From NCBI GenBank assembly GCA_964016885.1, contig OZ024743.1:173906616-173970615 (forward strand): DNA of 64,000 bases, in the 5' to 3' direction. The stretch comes from Eledone cirrhosa (Eukaryota > Mollusca > Cephalopoda > Octopoda > Eledonidae). Below, one piece after another: positions 11,951-25,763 of this stretch. Each line of letters opens with the position of its first letter. Position 1 is the first letter of the stretch. The notes beneath the pieces are model-generated. The model saw nothing but the letters and a program-made list of their open reading frames with translations, ran no database searches and was not told where the DNA came from. Both the position numbers and the translations under genes were made by a program.

Positions 11951-13200
11951 TCCTAGTTGTCCTCCTCCAATACTACAGACACACACTCAGGGCTAGGGTA
12001 TGAACCCTCTCTTAGTTGTCCTCCTCCAATACTACAGACACACACTCAGGGCTAGGGTATGAACCCTCTCTTAGTTGTCCTCCTCCAATACTACAGACAC
12101 ACACTCAGGGCTAGGGTATGAACCCTCTCCTAGTTGTCCTCCTCCAATACTACAGACACACACTCAGGGCTAGGGTATGAACCCTCTCTTAGTTGTCCTC
12201 CTCCAATACTACAGACACACACTCAGGGCTAGGGTATTAACCCTCTCTTAGTTGTCCTCCTCCAATACTACAGACACACACTCAGGGCTAGGGTATGAAC
12301 CCTCTCTTAGTTGTCCTCCTCCAATACTACAGACACACACTCAGGGCTAGTGTATTAACCCTCTCTTAGTTGTCCTCCTCCAATACTACAGACACACACT
12401 CAGGGCTAGGGTATGAACCCTCTCTTAGTTGTCCTCCTCCAATACTACAGACACACACTCAGGGCTATGGTATTAACCCTCTCTTAGTTGTCCTCCTCCA
12501 ATACTACAGACACACACTCAGGGCTAGGGTATGAACCCTCTCTTAGTTGTCCTCCTCCAATACTACAGACACACACTCAGGGCTAGGGTATGAACCCTCT
12601 TTTAGTTGTCTTCCTCCAATACTACAGACACACACTCAGGGCTAGGGTATGAACCCTCTATTAGTTGTCCTTCTCCAATACTACAGACACACACTCAGGG
12701 CTAGAGTATTAACCCTCTCTTAGTTGTCCTCCTCCAATACTACAGACACACACTCAGGGCTAGGGTATGAACCCTCTCTTAGTTGTCCTCCTCCAATACT
12801 ACAGACACACACTCAGGGCTAGGGTATGAACCCTCTCTTAGTTGTCCTCCTCCAATACTACAGACACACACTCAGGGCTAGGGTATTAACCCTCTCTTAG
12901 TTGTCCTCCTCCAATACTACAGACAGACACTCAGGGCTAGGGTATTAACCCTCTCTTAGTTGTCCTCCTCCAATACTAGACACAAACTCAGGGCTAGGGT
13001 ATGAACCCTCTTGTAGTTGTCCTCCTCCAATACTACAGACACACACTCAGGGCTAGGGTATGAACCCTCTCTTAGTTGTCCTCCTCCAATACTACAGACA
13101 CACACTCAGGGCTAGGGTATTAACCCTCTCTTAGTTGTCCTCCTCCAATACTACAGACACACACTCAGGGCTAGGGTATGAACCCTCTCTTAGTTGTCCT

Positions 13201-16200
13201 CCTCCAATACTACAGACACACACTCAGGGCTAGGGTATGAACCCTCTCTTAGTTGTCCTCCTCCAATACTACAGACACACACTCAGGGCTAGGGTATTAA
13301 CCCTCTCTTAGTTGTCCTCCTCCAATACTACAGACACACACTCAGGGCTAAGGTATTAACCCTCTCTTAGTTGCCCTCCTCCAATACTAGACACACACTC
13401 AGGGCTGGGGTATGAACCCTCTCTTAGTTGTCCTCCTCCAATACTACAGACACACACTCAGGGCTAGGGTATGAACCCTCTCTTAGGTGTCCTCCTCCAA
13501 TACTACAGACACACACTCAGAGCTAGGGTATGAACCCTCTCTTAGTTGTCCTCCTCCAATACTACAGACACACACTCAGGGCTAGGGTATTAACCCTCTC
13601 TTAGTTGTCCTCCTCCAATACTACAGACACACACTCAGGGCTAGGGTATGAACCCTCTCTTAGTTGTCCTCCTCCAATACTACAGACACACACTCAGGGC
13701 TAGGGTATGAACCCTCTCTTAGTTGTCCTCCTCCAATACTACAGACACACACTCAGGGCTAGGGTATTAACCCTCTCTTAGTTGTCCTCCTCCAATACTA
13801 CAGACACACACTCAGGGCTAGGGTATTAACCCTCTCTTAGTTGTCCTCCTCCAATACTAGACACACACTCAGGGCTAGGGTATGAACCCTCTTTTAGTTG
13901 TCCTCCTCCAATACTACAGACACACACTCAGGGCTAGGGTATGAACCCTCTCTTAATTGTCCTCCTCCAATACTACAGACACACACTCAGGGCTAGGGTA
14001 TGTACCCTCTCCTAGTTGTCCTCCTCCAATACTACAGACACACACTCAGGGCTAGTGTATGAACCCTCTCTTAGTTGTCCTCCTCCAATACTACAGACAC
14101 ACACTCAGGGCTAGGGTATGAACCCTCTCTTAGTTGTCATCCTCCAATACTACAGACACACACTCAGGGCTAGGGTATGAACCCTCTCTTAGGTGTCCTC
14201 CTCCAATACTACAGACACACACTCAGGGCTAGGGTATGTACCCTCTCTTAGGTGTCCTCCTCCAATACTACAGACACACTCAGGGCTAGGGTATGAACCC
14301 TCTCTTAGGTGTCCTCCTCCAATACTACAGACACACACTCAGGGCTAGGGTATGAACCCTCTCTTAGGTGTCCTCCTCCAATACTACAGACACACACTCA
14401 GAGCTAGGGTATGAACCCTCTCTTAGTTGTCCTCCTCCAATACTACAGACACACACTCAGGGCTAGGGTATGAACCCTCTCTTAGGTGTCCTCCTCCAAT
14501 ACTAGACACACACTCAGGGCTAGGGTATGTACCCTCTCTTAGTTGTCATCCTCCAATACTAAACACACACTCAGGGCTAGGGTATGTACCCTCTCTTAGT
14601 TGTCTTCCTCCAATACTACAGACACACACTCAGGGCTAGGGTATGTACCCTCTCCTAGATGTCCTCCTCCAATACTACAGACACACACTCAGGGCTAGGG
14701 TATGAACCCTCTCTTAGTTGTCCTCCTCCAATACTACAGACACACACTCAGGGCTAGGGTATGAACCCTCTCTTAGTTGTCCTCCTCCAATACAACAGAC
14801 ACACACTCAGGGCTAGGGTATGTACCCTCTCCCAGTTGTTCTCCTCCAATACTACAGACACACACTCAGGGCTAGGGTATGAACCCTCTCTTAGTTGTCC
14901 TCCTCCAATACTACAGACACACACTCAGGGCTAGGGTATGAACCCTCTCCTAGTTGTCCTCCTCCAATACTACAGACACACACTCAGGGCTAGGGTATGA
15001 ACCCTCTCTTAGTTGTCCTCCTCCAATACTACAGACACACACTCAGGGCTAGGGTATGAACCCTCTCTTAGTTGTCCTCCTCCAATACTACAGACACACA
15101 CTCAGGGCTAGGGTATGAACCCTCTCCTAGTTGTCCTCCTCCAATACTACAGACACACACTCATGGCTAGGGTATGAACCCTCTCTTAGTTGTCCTCCTC
15201 CAATACTACAGACACACTCAGGGCTAGGGTATGAACCCTCTCTTAGTTGTCCTCCTCCAATACTACAGACACACACTCAGGGCTAGGGTATTAACCCTCT
15301 CTTAGTTGTCCTCCTCCAATACTACAGACACACACTCAGGGCTAGAGTATTAACCCTCTCTTAGTTGTCCTCCTCCAATACTACAGACACACACTCAGGG
15401 CTAGGGTATGAACCCTCTTTTAGTTGTCCTCCTCCAATACTACAGACACACACTCAGGGCTAGGGTATGAACCCTCTATTAGTTGTCCTTCTCCAATACT
15501 ACAGACACACACTCAGGGCTAGAGTATTAACCCTCTCTTAGTTGTCCTCCTCCAATACTACAGACACACACTCAGGGCTAGGGTATGAACCCTCTCTTAG
15601 TTGTCCTCCTCCAATACTACAGACACACACTCAGGGCTAGGGTATGAACCCTCTCTTAGTTGTCCTCCTCCAATACTACAGACACACACTCAGGGCTAGG
15701 GTATTAACCCTCTCTTAGTTGTCCTCCTCCAATACTACAGACACACACTCAGGGCTAGGGTATTAACCCTCTCTTAGTTGTCCTCCTCCAATACTAGACA
15801 CACACTCAGGGCTAGGGTATGAACCCTCTTTTAGTTGTCCTCCTCCAATACTACAGACACACACTCAGGGCTAGGGTATGAACCCTCTTTTAGTTGTCCT
15901 CCTCCAATACTACAGACACACACTCAGGGCTAGGGTATGAACCCTCTCTTAGTTGCCCTCCTCCAATACTACAGACACACACTCAGGGCTAGGGTATTAA
16001 CCCTCTCTTAGTTGTCCTCCTCCAATACTACAGACACACACTCAGGGCTAGGGTATGAACCCTCTCTTAGTTGTCCTCCTCCAATACTACAGACATACAC
16101 TCAGGGCTAGGGTATGAACCCTCTCTTAGTTGTCCTCCTCCAATACTACAGACACACACTCAGGGCTAGGGTATTAACCCTCTCTTAGTTGTCCTCCTCC

Positions 16201-16440
16201 AATACTACAGACACACACTCAGGACTAGGGTATGAACCCTCTTTTAGTTGTCCTCCTCCAATACTACAGACACACACTCAGGGCTAGGGTATGTACCCTC
16301 TCCTAGTTGTCCTCCTCCAATACTACAGACACACACGCAGGGCTAGGGTATGAACCCTCTCTTAGTATTCCTCCTCCAATACTACAGACACACACTCAGG
16401 GCTAGGGTATGAACCCTCTCTTAGTTGTCGTCCTCCAATA
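13201..16440 (+). repeat. Duplicated block A, copy 2
   Basis: Downstream partner of 1-3240. It shares the private variants of copy 1 but has its own: AAACACAC at ~14560, GCTAGAGTATTAA at ~15344 where copy 1 has GGGTATGAA, AGGACTAGGG at ~16220, CACACGCAGG at ~16335 and CTTAGTATTCC at ~16365. The constant 13,200-bp offset over 3.2 kb shows that no net indel has fixed between the copies since duplication. Confidence 0.9.
14427..14639 (+). repeat. 57-bp-monomer run, type I
   Basis: Partner of the 1227 run within block A. One base differs (ACTAAACAC instead of ACTAGACAC), changing Asp to Asn in the open frame and leaving it open. Confidence 0.85.
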
Positions 16441-17280
16441 CTAGACACACACTCAGGGCTAGGGTATGAACCCTCTCTTAGTTGTCCTCCTCCAATACTA
16501 CAGACACACACTCAGGGCTAGGGTATGAACCCTCTCTTAGGTGTCCTCCTCCAATACTACAGACACACACTCAGGGCTAGGGTATGAACCCTCTCTTAGT
16601 TGTCCTCCTCCAATACTACAGACACACACTCAGGGCTAGGGTATGAACCCTCTCTTAGGTATCCTCCTCCAATAATAGACACACACTCAGGGCTAAGGTA
16701 TGTACCCTCTCTTAGTTGTCATCCTCCAATACTAGACACACACTCAGGGCTAGGGTATGTACCCTCTCTTAGTTGTCTTCCTCCAATACTACAGACACAC
16801 ACTCAGGGCTAGGGTATGTACCCTCTCCTAGATGTCCTCCTCCAATACTACAGACACACACTCAGGGCTAGGGTATGAACCCTCTCTTAGTTGTCCTCCT
16901 CCAATACTACAGACACACACTCAGGGCTAGGGTATGAACCCTCTCTTAGTTGTCCTCCTCCAATACTACAGACACACACTCAGGGCTAGGGTATGTACCC
17001 TCTCCCAGTTGTTCTCCTCCAATACTACAGACACACACTCAGGGCTAGGGTATGAACCCTCTCTTAGTTGTCCTCCTCCAATACTACAGACACACACTCA
17101 GGGCTAGGGTATGAACCCTCTCCTAGTTGTCCTCCTCCAATACTACAGACACACACTCAGGGCTAGGGTATGAACCCTCTCTTAGTTGTCCTCCTCCAAT
17201 ACTACAGACACACACTCAGGGCTAGGGTATGAACCCTCTCCTAGTTGTCCTCCTCCAATACTACAGACACACACTCAGGG
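16381..17280 (+). repeat. Block C, copy 2, including 57-bp-monomer run 16600-16812
   Basis: Downstream partner of 10681-11580. The 57-mer run here is intact (70 open codons) but carries its own changes: GGTATCCTCC, AATAATAGAC and GCTAAGGTATG. After the run come GTACCCTCTCCTAGATG and GTACCCTCTCCCAGTTGTTC monomers in the same order as in copy 1. Confidence 0.83.
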
Positions 17281-18353
17281 CTAGGGTATGAACCCTCTCT
17301 TAGTTGTCCTCCTCCAATACTACAGACACACACTCAGGGCTAGGGTATGAACCATCTCCTAGTTGTCCTCCTCCAATACTACAGACACACACTCAGGGCT
17401 AGGGTATGAACCCTCTCTTAGTTGTCCTCCTCCAATACTACAGACACACACTCAGGGCTAGGGTATTAACCCTCTCTTAGTTGTCCTCCTCCAATACTAC
17501 AGACACACACTCAGGGCTAGGGTATGAACCCTCTCTTAGTTGTCCTCCTCCAATACTACAGACACACACTCAGGGCTAGGGTATTAACCCTCTCTTAGTT
17601 GTCCTCCTCCAATATTACAGACACACACTCAGGGCTAGGGTATGAACCCTCTCTTAGTTGTCCTCCTCCAATACTACAGACACACACTCAGGGCTAGGGT
17701 ATTAACCCTCTCTTAGTTGTCCTCCTCCAATACTACAGACACACACTCAGGGCTAGGGTATGAACCCTCTCTTAGTTGTCCTCCTCCAATACTACAGACA
17801 CACACTCAGGGCTAGGGTATGAACCCTCTTTTAGTTGTCCTCCTCCAATACTACAGACACACACTCAGGGCTAGGGTATGAACCCTCTATTAGTTGTCCT
17901 TCTCCAATACTACAGACACACACTCAGGGCTAGAGTATTAACCCTCTCTTAGTTGTCCTCCTCCAATACTACAGACACACACTCAGGGCTAGGGTATGAA
18001 CCCTCTCTTAGTTGTCCTCCTCCAATACTACAGACACACACTCAGGGCTAGGGTATGAACCCCCTCTTAGTTGTCCTCATCCAATACTACAGACACACAC
18101 TCAGGGCTAGGGTATTAACCCTCTCTTAGTTGTCCTCCTCCAATACTACAGACAGACACTCAGGGCTAGGGTATTAACCCTCTCTTAGTTGTCCTCCTCC
18201 AATACTAGACACACACTCAGGGCTAGGGTATGAACCCTCTTGTAGTTGTCCTCCTCCAATACTACAGACACACACTCAGGGCTAGGGTATGAACCCTCTC
18301 TTAGTTGTCCTCCTCCAATACTACAGACACACACTCAGGGCTAGGGTATGAAC

Positions 18354-19750
18354 CCTCTCTTAGTTGTCCTCCTCCAATACTACAGACACACACTCAGGGC
18401 TAGGGTATGAACCCTCTCTTAGTTGTCCTCCTCCAATACTACAGACACACACTCAGGGCTAGGGTATGAACCCTCTCTTAGTTGTCCTCCTCCAATACTA
18501 CAGACACACACTCAGGGCTAGGGTATTAACCCTCTCTTAGTTGTCCTCCTCCAATACTACAGACACACACTCAGGGCTAAGGTATTAACCCTCTCTTAGT
18601 TGCCCTCCTCCAATACTAGACACACACTCAGGGCTAGGGTATGAACCCACTTTTAGTTGTCCTCCTCCAATACTACAGACACACACTCAGGGCTAGGGTA
18701 TGAACCCTCTCTTAGTTGTCCTCCTCCAATACTACAGACACACACTCAGGGCTAGGGTATGTACCCTCTCCTAGTTGTCCTCCTCCAATACTACAGACAC
18801 ACACTCAGGGCTAGGGTATGAACCCTCTCTTAGTTGTCGTCCTCCAATACTACAGACACACACTCAGGGCTAGGGTATGACCCCTCTCTTAGTTGTCGTC
18901 CTCCAATACTAGACACACACTCAGGGCTAGGGTATGAACCCTCTCTTAGTTGTCCTCCTCCAATACTACAGACACACACTCAGGGCTAGGGTATGAACCC
19001 TCTCTTAGGTGTCCTCCTCCAATACTACAGACACACACTCAGAGCTAGGGTATGAACCCTCTCTTAGTTGTCCTCCTCCAATACTACAGACACACACTCA
19101 GGGCTAGGGTATGAACCCTCTCTTAGGTGTCCTCCTCCAATACTAGACACACACTCAGGGCTAGGGTATGTACCCTCTCTTAGTTGTCGTCCTCCAATAC
19201 TAGACACACACTCAGGGCTAGGGTATGTACCCTCTCTTAGTTGTCTTCCTCCAATACTACAGACACACACTCAGGGCTAGGGTATGTACCCTCTCCTAGT
19301 TGTCCTCCTCCAATACTACAGACACACACTCAGGGCTAGGGTATGAACCCTCTCTTAGTTGTCCTCCTCCAATACTACAGACACACACTCAGGGCTAGGG
19401 TATGAACCCTCTCTTAGGTGTCCTCCTCCAATACTAGACACACACTCAGGGCTAGGGTATGTACCCTCTCTTAGTTGTCCTCCTCCAATACTACAGACAG
19501 ACACTCAGGGCTAGGGTATTAACCCTCTCTTAGTTGTCCTCCTCCAATACTAGACACACACTCAGGGCTAGGGTATGAACCCTCTTGTAGTTGTCCTCCT
19601 CCAATACTACAGACACACACTCAGGGCTAGGGTATTAACCCTCTCTTAGTTGTCCTCCTCCAATACTACAGTAACACACTCAGGGCTAGGGTATGAACCC
19701 TCTCTTAGTTGTCCTCCTCCAATACTACAGACACACACTCAGGGCTAGGG
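18354..19750 (+). repeat. Duplicated block B, copy 2
   Basis: Partner of 5850-7246. One difference is GTCGTCCTCC at ~18838, where copy 1 has GTCCTCCTCC. After ~19750 the match continues to 7424 onward (GGGTATGACCCC, then the 57-mer run), but with three monomers fewer than copy 1. Confidence 0.88.
19064..19280 (+). repeat. 57-bp-monomer run, type I with GTCGTC tail
   Basis: Part of block B copy 2. It has the same internal sequence as the 6560 run, followed by the same lone 57-mer and CAGACAGACACTC monomer. Confidence 0.82.
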
Positions 19751-19938
19751 TATGACCCCTCTCTTAGTTGTCGTCCTCCAATACTAGACACACACTCAGG
19801 GCTAGGGTATGAACCCTCTCTTAGTTGTCCTCCTCCAATACTACAGACACACACTCAGGGCTAGGGTATGAACCCTCTCTTAGGTGTCCTCCTCCAATAC
19901 TACAGACACACACTCAGAGCTAGGGTATGAACCCTCTC

Positions 19939-20155
19939 TTAGTTGTCCTCCTCCAATACTACAGACACACACTCAGGGCTAGGGTATGAACCCTCTCTTA
20001 GGTGTCCTCCTCCAATACTAGACACACACTCAGGGCTAGGGTATGTACCCTCTCTTAGTTGTCGTCCTCCAATACTAGACACACACTCAGGGCTAGGGTA
20101 TGTACCCTCTCTTAGTTGTCTTCCTCCAATACTACAGACACACACTCAGGGCTAG
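19939..20155 (+). repeat. 57-bp-monomer run, type I with GTCGTC tail
   Basis: The last type I run. A second run of a different type starts only 16-20 bp later at 20171, so the two types are joined back to back here. This marks the boundary between the left part of the window and the part rich in CpG-bearing monomers. Confidence 0.82.
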
Positions 20156-20170
20156 GGTATGTACCCTCTC

Positions 20171-21290
20171 CTAGTTGTCCTCCTCCAATACTACAGACAC
20201 ACACTCAGGGCTAGGGTATGAACCCTCTCTTAGTTGTCCTCCTCCAATACTAGACACACACTCAGGGCTAGGGTATGTACCCTCTCTTAGTTGTCGTCCT
20301 CCAATACTAGACACACACTCAGGGCAAGGGTATGTTCCCTCTCTTAGTTGTCTTCCTCCAATACTACAGACACACACTCAGGGCTAGGGTATGTACCCTC
20401 TCTTAGTTGTCCTCCTCCAATACTACAGACACACACTCAGGGCTAGGGTATGAACGCTCTCCCAGTTGTCCTCCTCCAATACTACAGACACACACTCAGG
20501 GCTAGGGTATGAACGCACTCCCAGTTGTCCTCCTCCAATACTACAGACACACACTCAGGGCTAGGGTATGAACCCTCTCCCAGTTGTCCTCCTCCAATAC
20601 TACAGACACACACTCAGGGCTAGGGTATGTACCCTCTCTTAGTTGTCGTCTTCCAATACTACAGACACACACTCAGGGCTAGGGTATGAACGCTCTCCCA
20701 GTTGTCCTCTTCCAATACTACAGACACACACTCAGGGCTAGGGTATGAACGCTCTCCCAGTTGTCCTCCTCCAATACTACAGACACACACTCAGGGCTAG
20801 GGTATGAACCCTCTCCCAGTTGTCCTCCTCCAATACTACAGACACACACTCAGGGCTAGGGTATGAACGCTCTCCCAGTTGTCCTCCTCCAATACTACAG
20901 ACACACACTCAGGGCTAGGGTATGTACCCTCTCTTAGTTGTCCTCTTCCAATACTACAGACACACACTCAGGGCTAGGGTATGAACGCTCTCCTATTTGT
21001 CCTCCTCCAATACTACAGACACACACTCTGGGCTAGGGTATGAACCCTCTCTTAGTTGTCCTCCTCCAATACTACAGACACACACTCAGGGCTAGGGTAT
21101 GAACGCTCTCCTAGGTGTCCTCCTCCAATACTACAGACACACACTCAGGGCTAGGGTATGAACCCTCTCTTAGTTGTCCTCCTCCAATACTACAGACACA
21201 CACTCTGGGCTAGGGTATGAACCCTCTCTTAGTTGTCCTCCTCCAATACTACAGACACACACTCAGGGCTAGGGTATGAACGCTCTCCTA
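20171..21290 (+). repeat. CpG-bearing higher-order cluster 1 (starts with a type II 57-mer run)
   Basis: Begins with two 57-mers of which the second has GGGCAAGGG (GLG to GQG in the open frame). It continues with an ordered series: GTACCC, AACGCT-CCCAG, AACGCACTCCCAG (20511), AACCCT-CCCAG, GTACCC with GTCGTCTTCC, AACGCT with CCTCTTCC, several more AACGCT-CCCAG, AACGCT-CCTATTTG, then CTCTGGGCTAGG and AACGCT-CCTAGGTG. A late CTATTTG/CTCTGGG pair is repeated once more at ~21280-21320. Confidence 0.85.
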
Positions 21291-21759
21291 TTTGTCCTCC
21301 TCCAATACTACAGACACACACTCTGGGCTAGGGTATGAACCCTCTCTTAGTTGTCCTCCTCCAATACTACAGACACACACTCAGGGCTAGGGTATTAACC
21401 CTCTCTTAGTTGTCCTCCTCCAATACTACAGACACACACTCAGGGCTAGGGTATGAACCCTCTCTTAGTTGTCCTCCTCCAATACTACAGACACACACTC
21501 AGGGCTAGGGTATTAACCCTCTCTTAGTTGTCCTCCTCCAATACTACAGACACACACTCAGGGCTAGGGTATGAACCCTCTCTTAGTTGTCCTCCTCCAA
21601 TACTACAGACACACACTCAGGGCTAGTGTATGAACCCTCTTTTAGTTGTCCTCCTCCAATACTACAGACACACACTCAGGGCTAGGGTATGAACCCTCTA
21701 TTAGTTGTCCTTCTCCAATACTACAGACACACACTCAGGGCTAGGGTATGTACCCTCTC

Positions 21760-22710
21760 CTAGTTGTCCTCCTCCAATACTACAGACACACACTCAGGGC
21801 TAGGGTATGAACCCTCTCTTAGTTGTCCTCCTCCAATACTAGACACACACTCAGGGCTAGGGTATGTACCCTCCCTTAGTTGTCGTCCTCCAATACTAGA
21901 CACACACTCAGGGCAAGGGTATGTACCCTCTCTTAGTTGTCTTCCTCCAATACTACAGACACACACTCAGGGCTAGGGTATGTACCCTCTCTTAGTTGTC
22001 CTCCTCCAATACTACAGACACACACTCAGGGCTAGGGTATGAACGCTCTCCCAGTTGTCCTCCTCCAATACTACAGACACACACTCAGGGCTAGGGTATG
22101 AACGCACTCCCAGTTGTCCTCCTCCAATACTACAGACACACACTCAGGGCTAGGGTATGAACCCTCTCCCAGTTGTCCTCCTCCAATACTACAGACACAC
22201 ACTCAGGGCTAGGGTATGTACCCTCTCTTAGTTGTCGTCTTCCAATACTACAGACACACACTCAGGGCTAGGGTATGAACGCTCTCCCAGTTGTCCTCTT
22301 CCAATACTACAGACACACACTCAGGGCTAGGGTATGAACGCTCTCCCAGTTGTCCTCCTCCAATACTACAGACACACACTAAGGGCGAGGGTATGAACCC
22401 TCTCCCAGTTGTCCTCCTCCAATACTACAGACACACACTCAGGGCTAGGGTATGAACGCTCTCCCAGTTGTCCTCCTCCAATACTACAGACACACACTCA
22501 GGGCTAGGGTATGTACCCTCTCTTAGTTGTCCTCTTCCAATACTACAGACACACACTCAGGGCTAGGGTATGAACGCTCTCCTATTTGTCCTCCTCCAAT
22601 ACTACAGACACACACTCTGGGCTAGGGTATGAACCCTCTCTTAGTTGTCCTCCTCCAATACTACAGACACACACTCAGGGCTAGGGTATGAACGCTCTCC
22701 TAGGTGTCCT
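21760..22710 (+). repeat. CpG-bearing higher-order cluster 2 (tandem copy, 1,589-bp offset)
   Basis: Repeats cluster 1 at 1589 bp (AACGCACTCCCAG at 20511 and 22100; AACGCT-CCTAGGTG at ~21101 and 22690). Homology ends near 22,794. Private changes are CTCCCTTAG in the first 57-mer and CACTAAGGGCGAGGG at ~22380. Confidence 0.86.
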
Positions 22711-23041
22711 CCTCCAATACTACAGACACACACTCAGGGCTAGGGTATGAACCCTCTCTTAGTTGTCCTCCTCCAATACTACAGACACACACTCAGGGCT
22801 AGGGTATGAACACTCTCTTAGGTGTCCTCCTCCAATACTACAGACACACACTCAGGGCTAGGGTATGAACCCTCTCTTAGTTGTCCTCCTCCAATACTAT
22901 AGACACACACTCAGGGCTAGGGTATGTACCCTCTCCCAGATGTCCTCCTCCAATACTACAGACACACACTCAGGGCTAGGGTATGAACCCTCTCTTAGGT
23001 GTCCTCCTCCAATACTACAGACACACACTCAGGGCTAGGGT

Positions 23042-23272
23042 ATGAACCCTCTCTTAGTTGTCCTCCTCCAATACTACAGACACACACTCAGGGCTAGGGT
23101 ATGTACCCTCTCCCAGTTGTTCTCCTCCAATACTACAGACACACACTCAGGGCTAGGGTATGAACCCTCTGTTAGGTGTCCTCCTCCAATACTAGACACA
23201 CACTCAGGGCTAGGGTATGTACCCTCTCTTAGTTGTCCTCCTCCAATACTACAGACACACACTCAGGGCTAG
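23042..23272 (+). repeat. Type IV run (single 57-mer with TCTGTTAGGTG)
   Basis: One 57-mer, preceded by GTACCC-CCCAGTTGTTC and a GAACCCTCTGTTAGGTG monomer. The open frame starts at a real ATG (MNPLLVVLL...) and lasts 76 codons, with 62 codons open on the minus strand at 23074-23262. The identical run appears at 26450, 31625, 43285, 44756, 54624 and 58385. The ATG is present in most monomers (GGGTATGAACCC) and is usually followed quickly by a stop, so it carries little weight. Confidence 0.82.
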
Positions 23273-24930
23273 GGTATGTACCCTCTCCCAGTTGTTCTCC
23301 TCCAATACTACAGACACACACTCAGGGCTAGGGTATGAACCCTCTCTTAGTTGTCCTCCTCCAATACTACAGACACACACTCAGGGCTAGGGTATGAACC
23401 CTCTCCTAGTTGTCCTCCTCCAATACTACAGACACACACTCAGGGCTAGGGTATGAACCCTCTCTTAGTTGTCCTCCTCCAATACTACAGACACACACTC
23501 AGGGCTAGGGTATGAACCCTCTCCTAGTTGTCCTCCTCCAATACTACAGACACACACTCAGGGCTAGGGTATGAACCCTCTCTTAGTTGTCATCCTCCAA
23601 TACTACAGACACACACTCAGGGCTACGGTATTAACCCTCTCTTAGTTGTCCTCCTCCAATACTACAGATACACACTCAGGGCTAGGGTATGAACCCTCTC
23701 TTAGTTGTCCTCCTCCAATACTACAGACACACACTCAGGGCTAGGGTATTAACCCTCTCTTAGTTGTCCTCCTCCAATACTACAGACACACACTCAGGGC
23801 TAGGGTATGAACCCTCTCTTAGTTGTCCTCCTCCAATACTACAGACACACACTCAGGGCTAGTGTATGAACCCTCTTTTAGTTGTCCTCCTCCAATACTA
23901 CAGACACACACTCAGGGCTAGGGTATGAACCCTCTATTAGTTGTCCTTCTCCAATACTACAGACACACACTCAGGGCTAGAGTATTAACCCTCTCTTAGT
24001 TGTCCTCCTCCAATACTACAGACACACACTCAGGGCTAGGGTATGAACCCTCTCTTAGTTGTCCTCCTCCAATACTACAGACACACACTCAGGGCTAGGG
24101 TATGAACCCTCTCTTAGTTGTCCTCCTCCAATACTACAGACACACACTCAGGGCTAGGGTATTAACCCTCTCTTAGTTGTCCTCCTCCAATACTACAGAC
24201 ACACACTCAGGGCTAGGGTATTAACCCTCTCTTAGTTGTCCTCCTCCAATACTAGACACACACTCAGGGCTAGGGTATGAACCCTCTTTTAGTTGTCCTC
24301 CTCCAATACTACAGACACACACTCAGGGCTAGGGTATGAACCCTCTCTTAGTTGTCCTCCTCCAATACTACAGACACACATTCAGGGCTAGGGTATTAAC
24401 CCTCTCTTAGTTGTCCTCCTCCAATACTACAGACACACACTCAGGGCTAGGGTATGAACCCTCTCTTAGTTGTCCTCCTCCAATACTACAGACACACACT
24501 CAGGGCTAGGGTATGAACCCTCTCTTAGTTGTCCTCCTCCAATACTACAGACACACACTCAGGGCTAGGGTATGAACCCTCTTTTAGTTGTCCTCCTCCA
24601 ATACTACAGATACACACTCAGGGCTAGGGTATTAACCCTCTCTTAGTTGTCCTCCTCCAATACTAGACACACACTCAGGGCTAGGGTATGAACCCTCTTT
24701 TAGTTGTCCTCCTCCAATACTACAGACACACACTCAGGGCTAAGGTATGAACCCTTTCTTAGTTGCCCTCCTCCAATACTACAGACACACACTCAGGGCT
24801 AGGGTATGAACCCTCTCTTAGTTGTCCTCCTTCAATACTACAGACACACACTCAGGGCTAGGGTATGAACCCTCTCTTAGTTGTCTTCCTCCAATACTAC
24901 AGACACACACTCAGGGCTAGGGTATTAACC

Positions 24931-25763
24931 CTCTCTTCGTTGTCCTCCTCCAATACTACAGACACACACTCAGGGCTAGGGTATTAACCCTCTCTTAGTT
25001 GTCCTCCTCCAATACTAGACACACACTCAGGGCTAGGGTATGAACCCTCTCCTAGTTGTCCTCCTCCAATACTACAGACACACACTCAGGGCTAGGGTAT
25101 GAACCCTCTCTTAGTTGTCCTCCTCCAATACTACAGACACACACTCAGGGCTAGGGTATGAACCCTCTCCTAGTTGTCCTCCTCCAATACTACAGACACA
25201 CACTCAGGGCTAGGGTATGAACCCTCTCTTAGTTGTCCTCCTCCAATACTACAGACACACACTCAGGGCTAGGGTATGAACCCTCTCCTAGTTGTCCTCC
25301 TCCAATACTACAGACACACACTCAGGGCTAGGGTATGAACTCTCTCTTAGTTGTCCTCCTCCAATACTACAGACACACACTCAGGGCTAGGGTATTAACC
25401 CTCTCTTAGTTGTCCTCCTCCAATACTACAGACACACACTCAGGGCTAGGGTATGAACCCTCTCTTAGTTGTCCTCCTCCAATACTACAGACACACACTC
25501 AGGGCTAGGGTATTAACCCTCTCTTAGTTGTCCTCCTCCAATACTACAGACACACACTCAGGGCTAGGGTATGAACCCTCTCTTAGTTGTCCTCCTCCAA
25601 TACTACAGACACACACTCAGGGCTAGGGTATTAACCCTCTCTTAGTTGTCCTCCTCCAATACTACAGACACACACTCAGGGCTAGGGTATGAACCCTCTC
25701 TTAGTTGTCCTCCTCCAATACTACAGACACACACTCAGGGCTAGGGTATGAACCCTCTCTTAG
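24931..25763 (+). repeat. Block D, copy 1: CTTCG monomer leading to type III run
   Basis: Starts at a rare CTCTCTTCG monomer and runs 829 bp to the edge of the three-57-mer run at 25760. It includes an alternating CCTAG/CTTAG stretch (25020-25340) and then TTA/GAA alternation. The same 829-bp spacing from CTTCG to type III run is found from 46820, 50521, 51575 and 56395. Confidence 0.85.

Noticed and set aside
23042..23272. ATG-started 76-codon frame (MNPLLVVLL...) as a small secreted or membrane peptide
   Set aside because: The hydrophobic start is simply the GTCCTCCTCC tail read in one frame, and the ATG occurs in most monomers. The frame is extended by a CCCAG variant and one 57-mer. Seven identical copies reflect block duplication.
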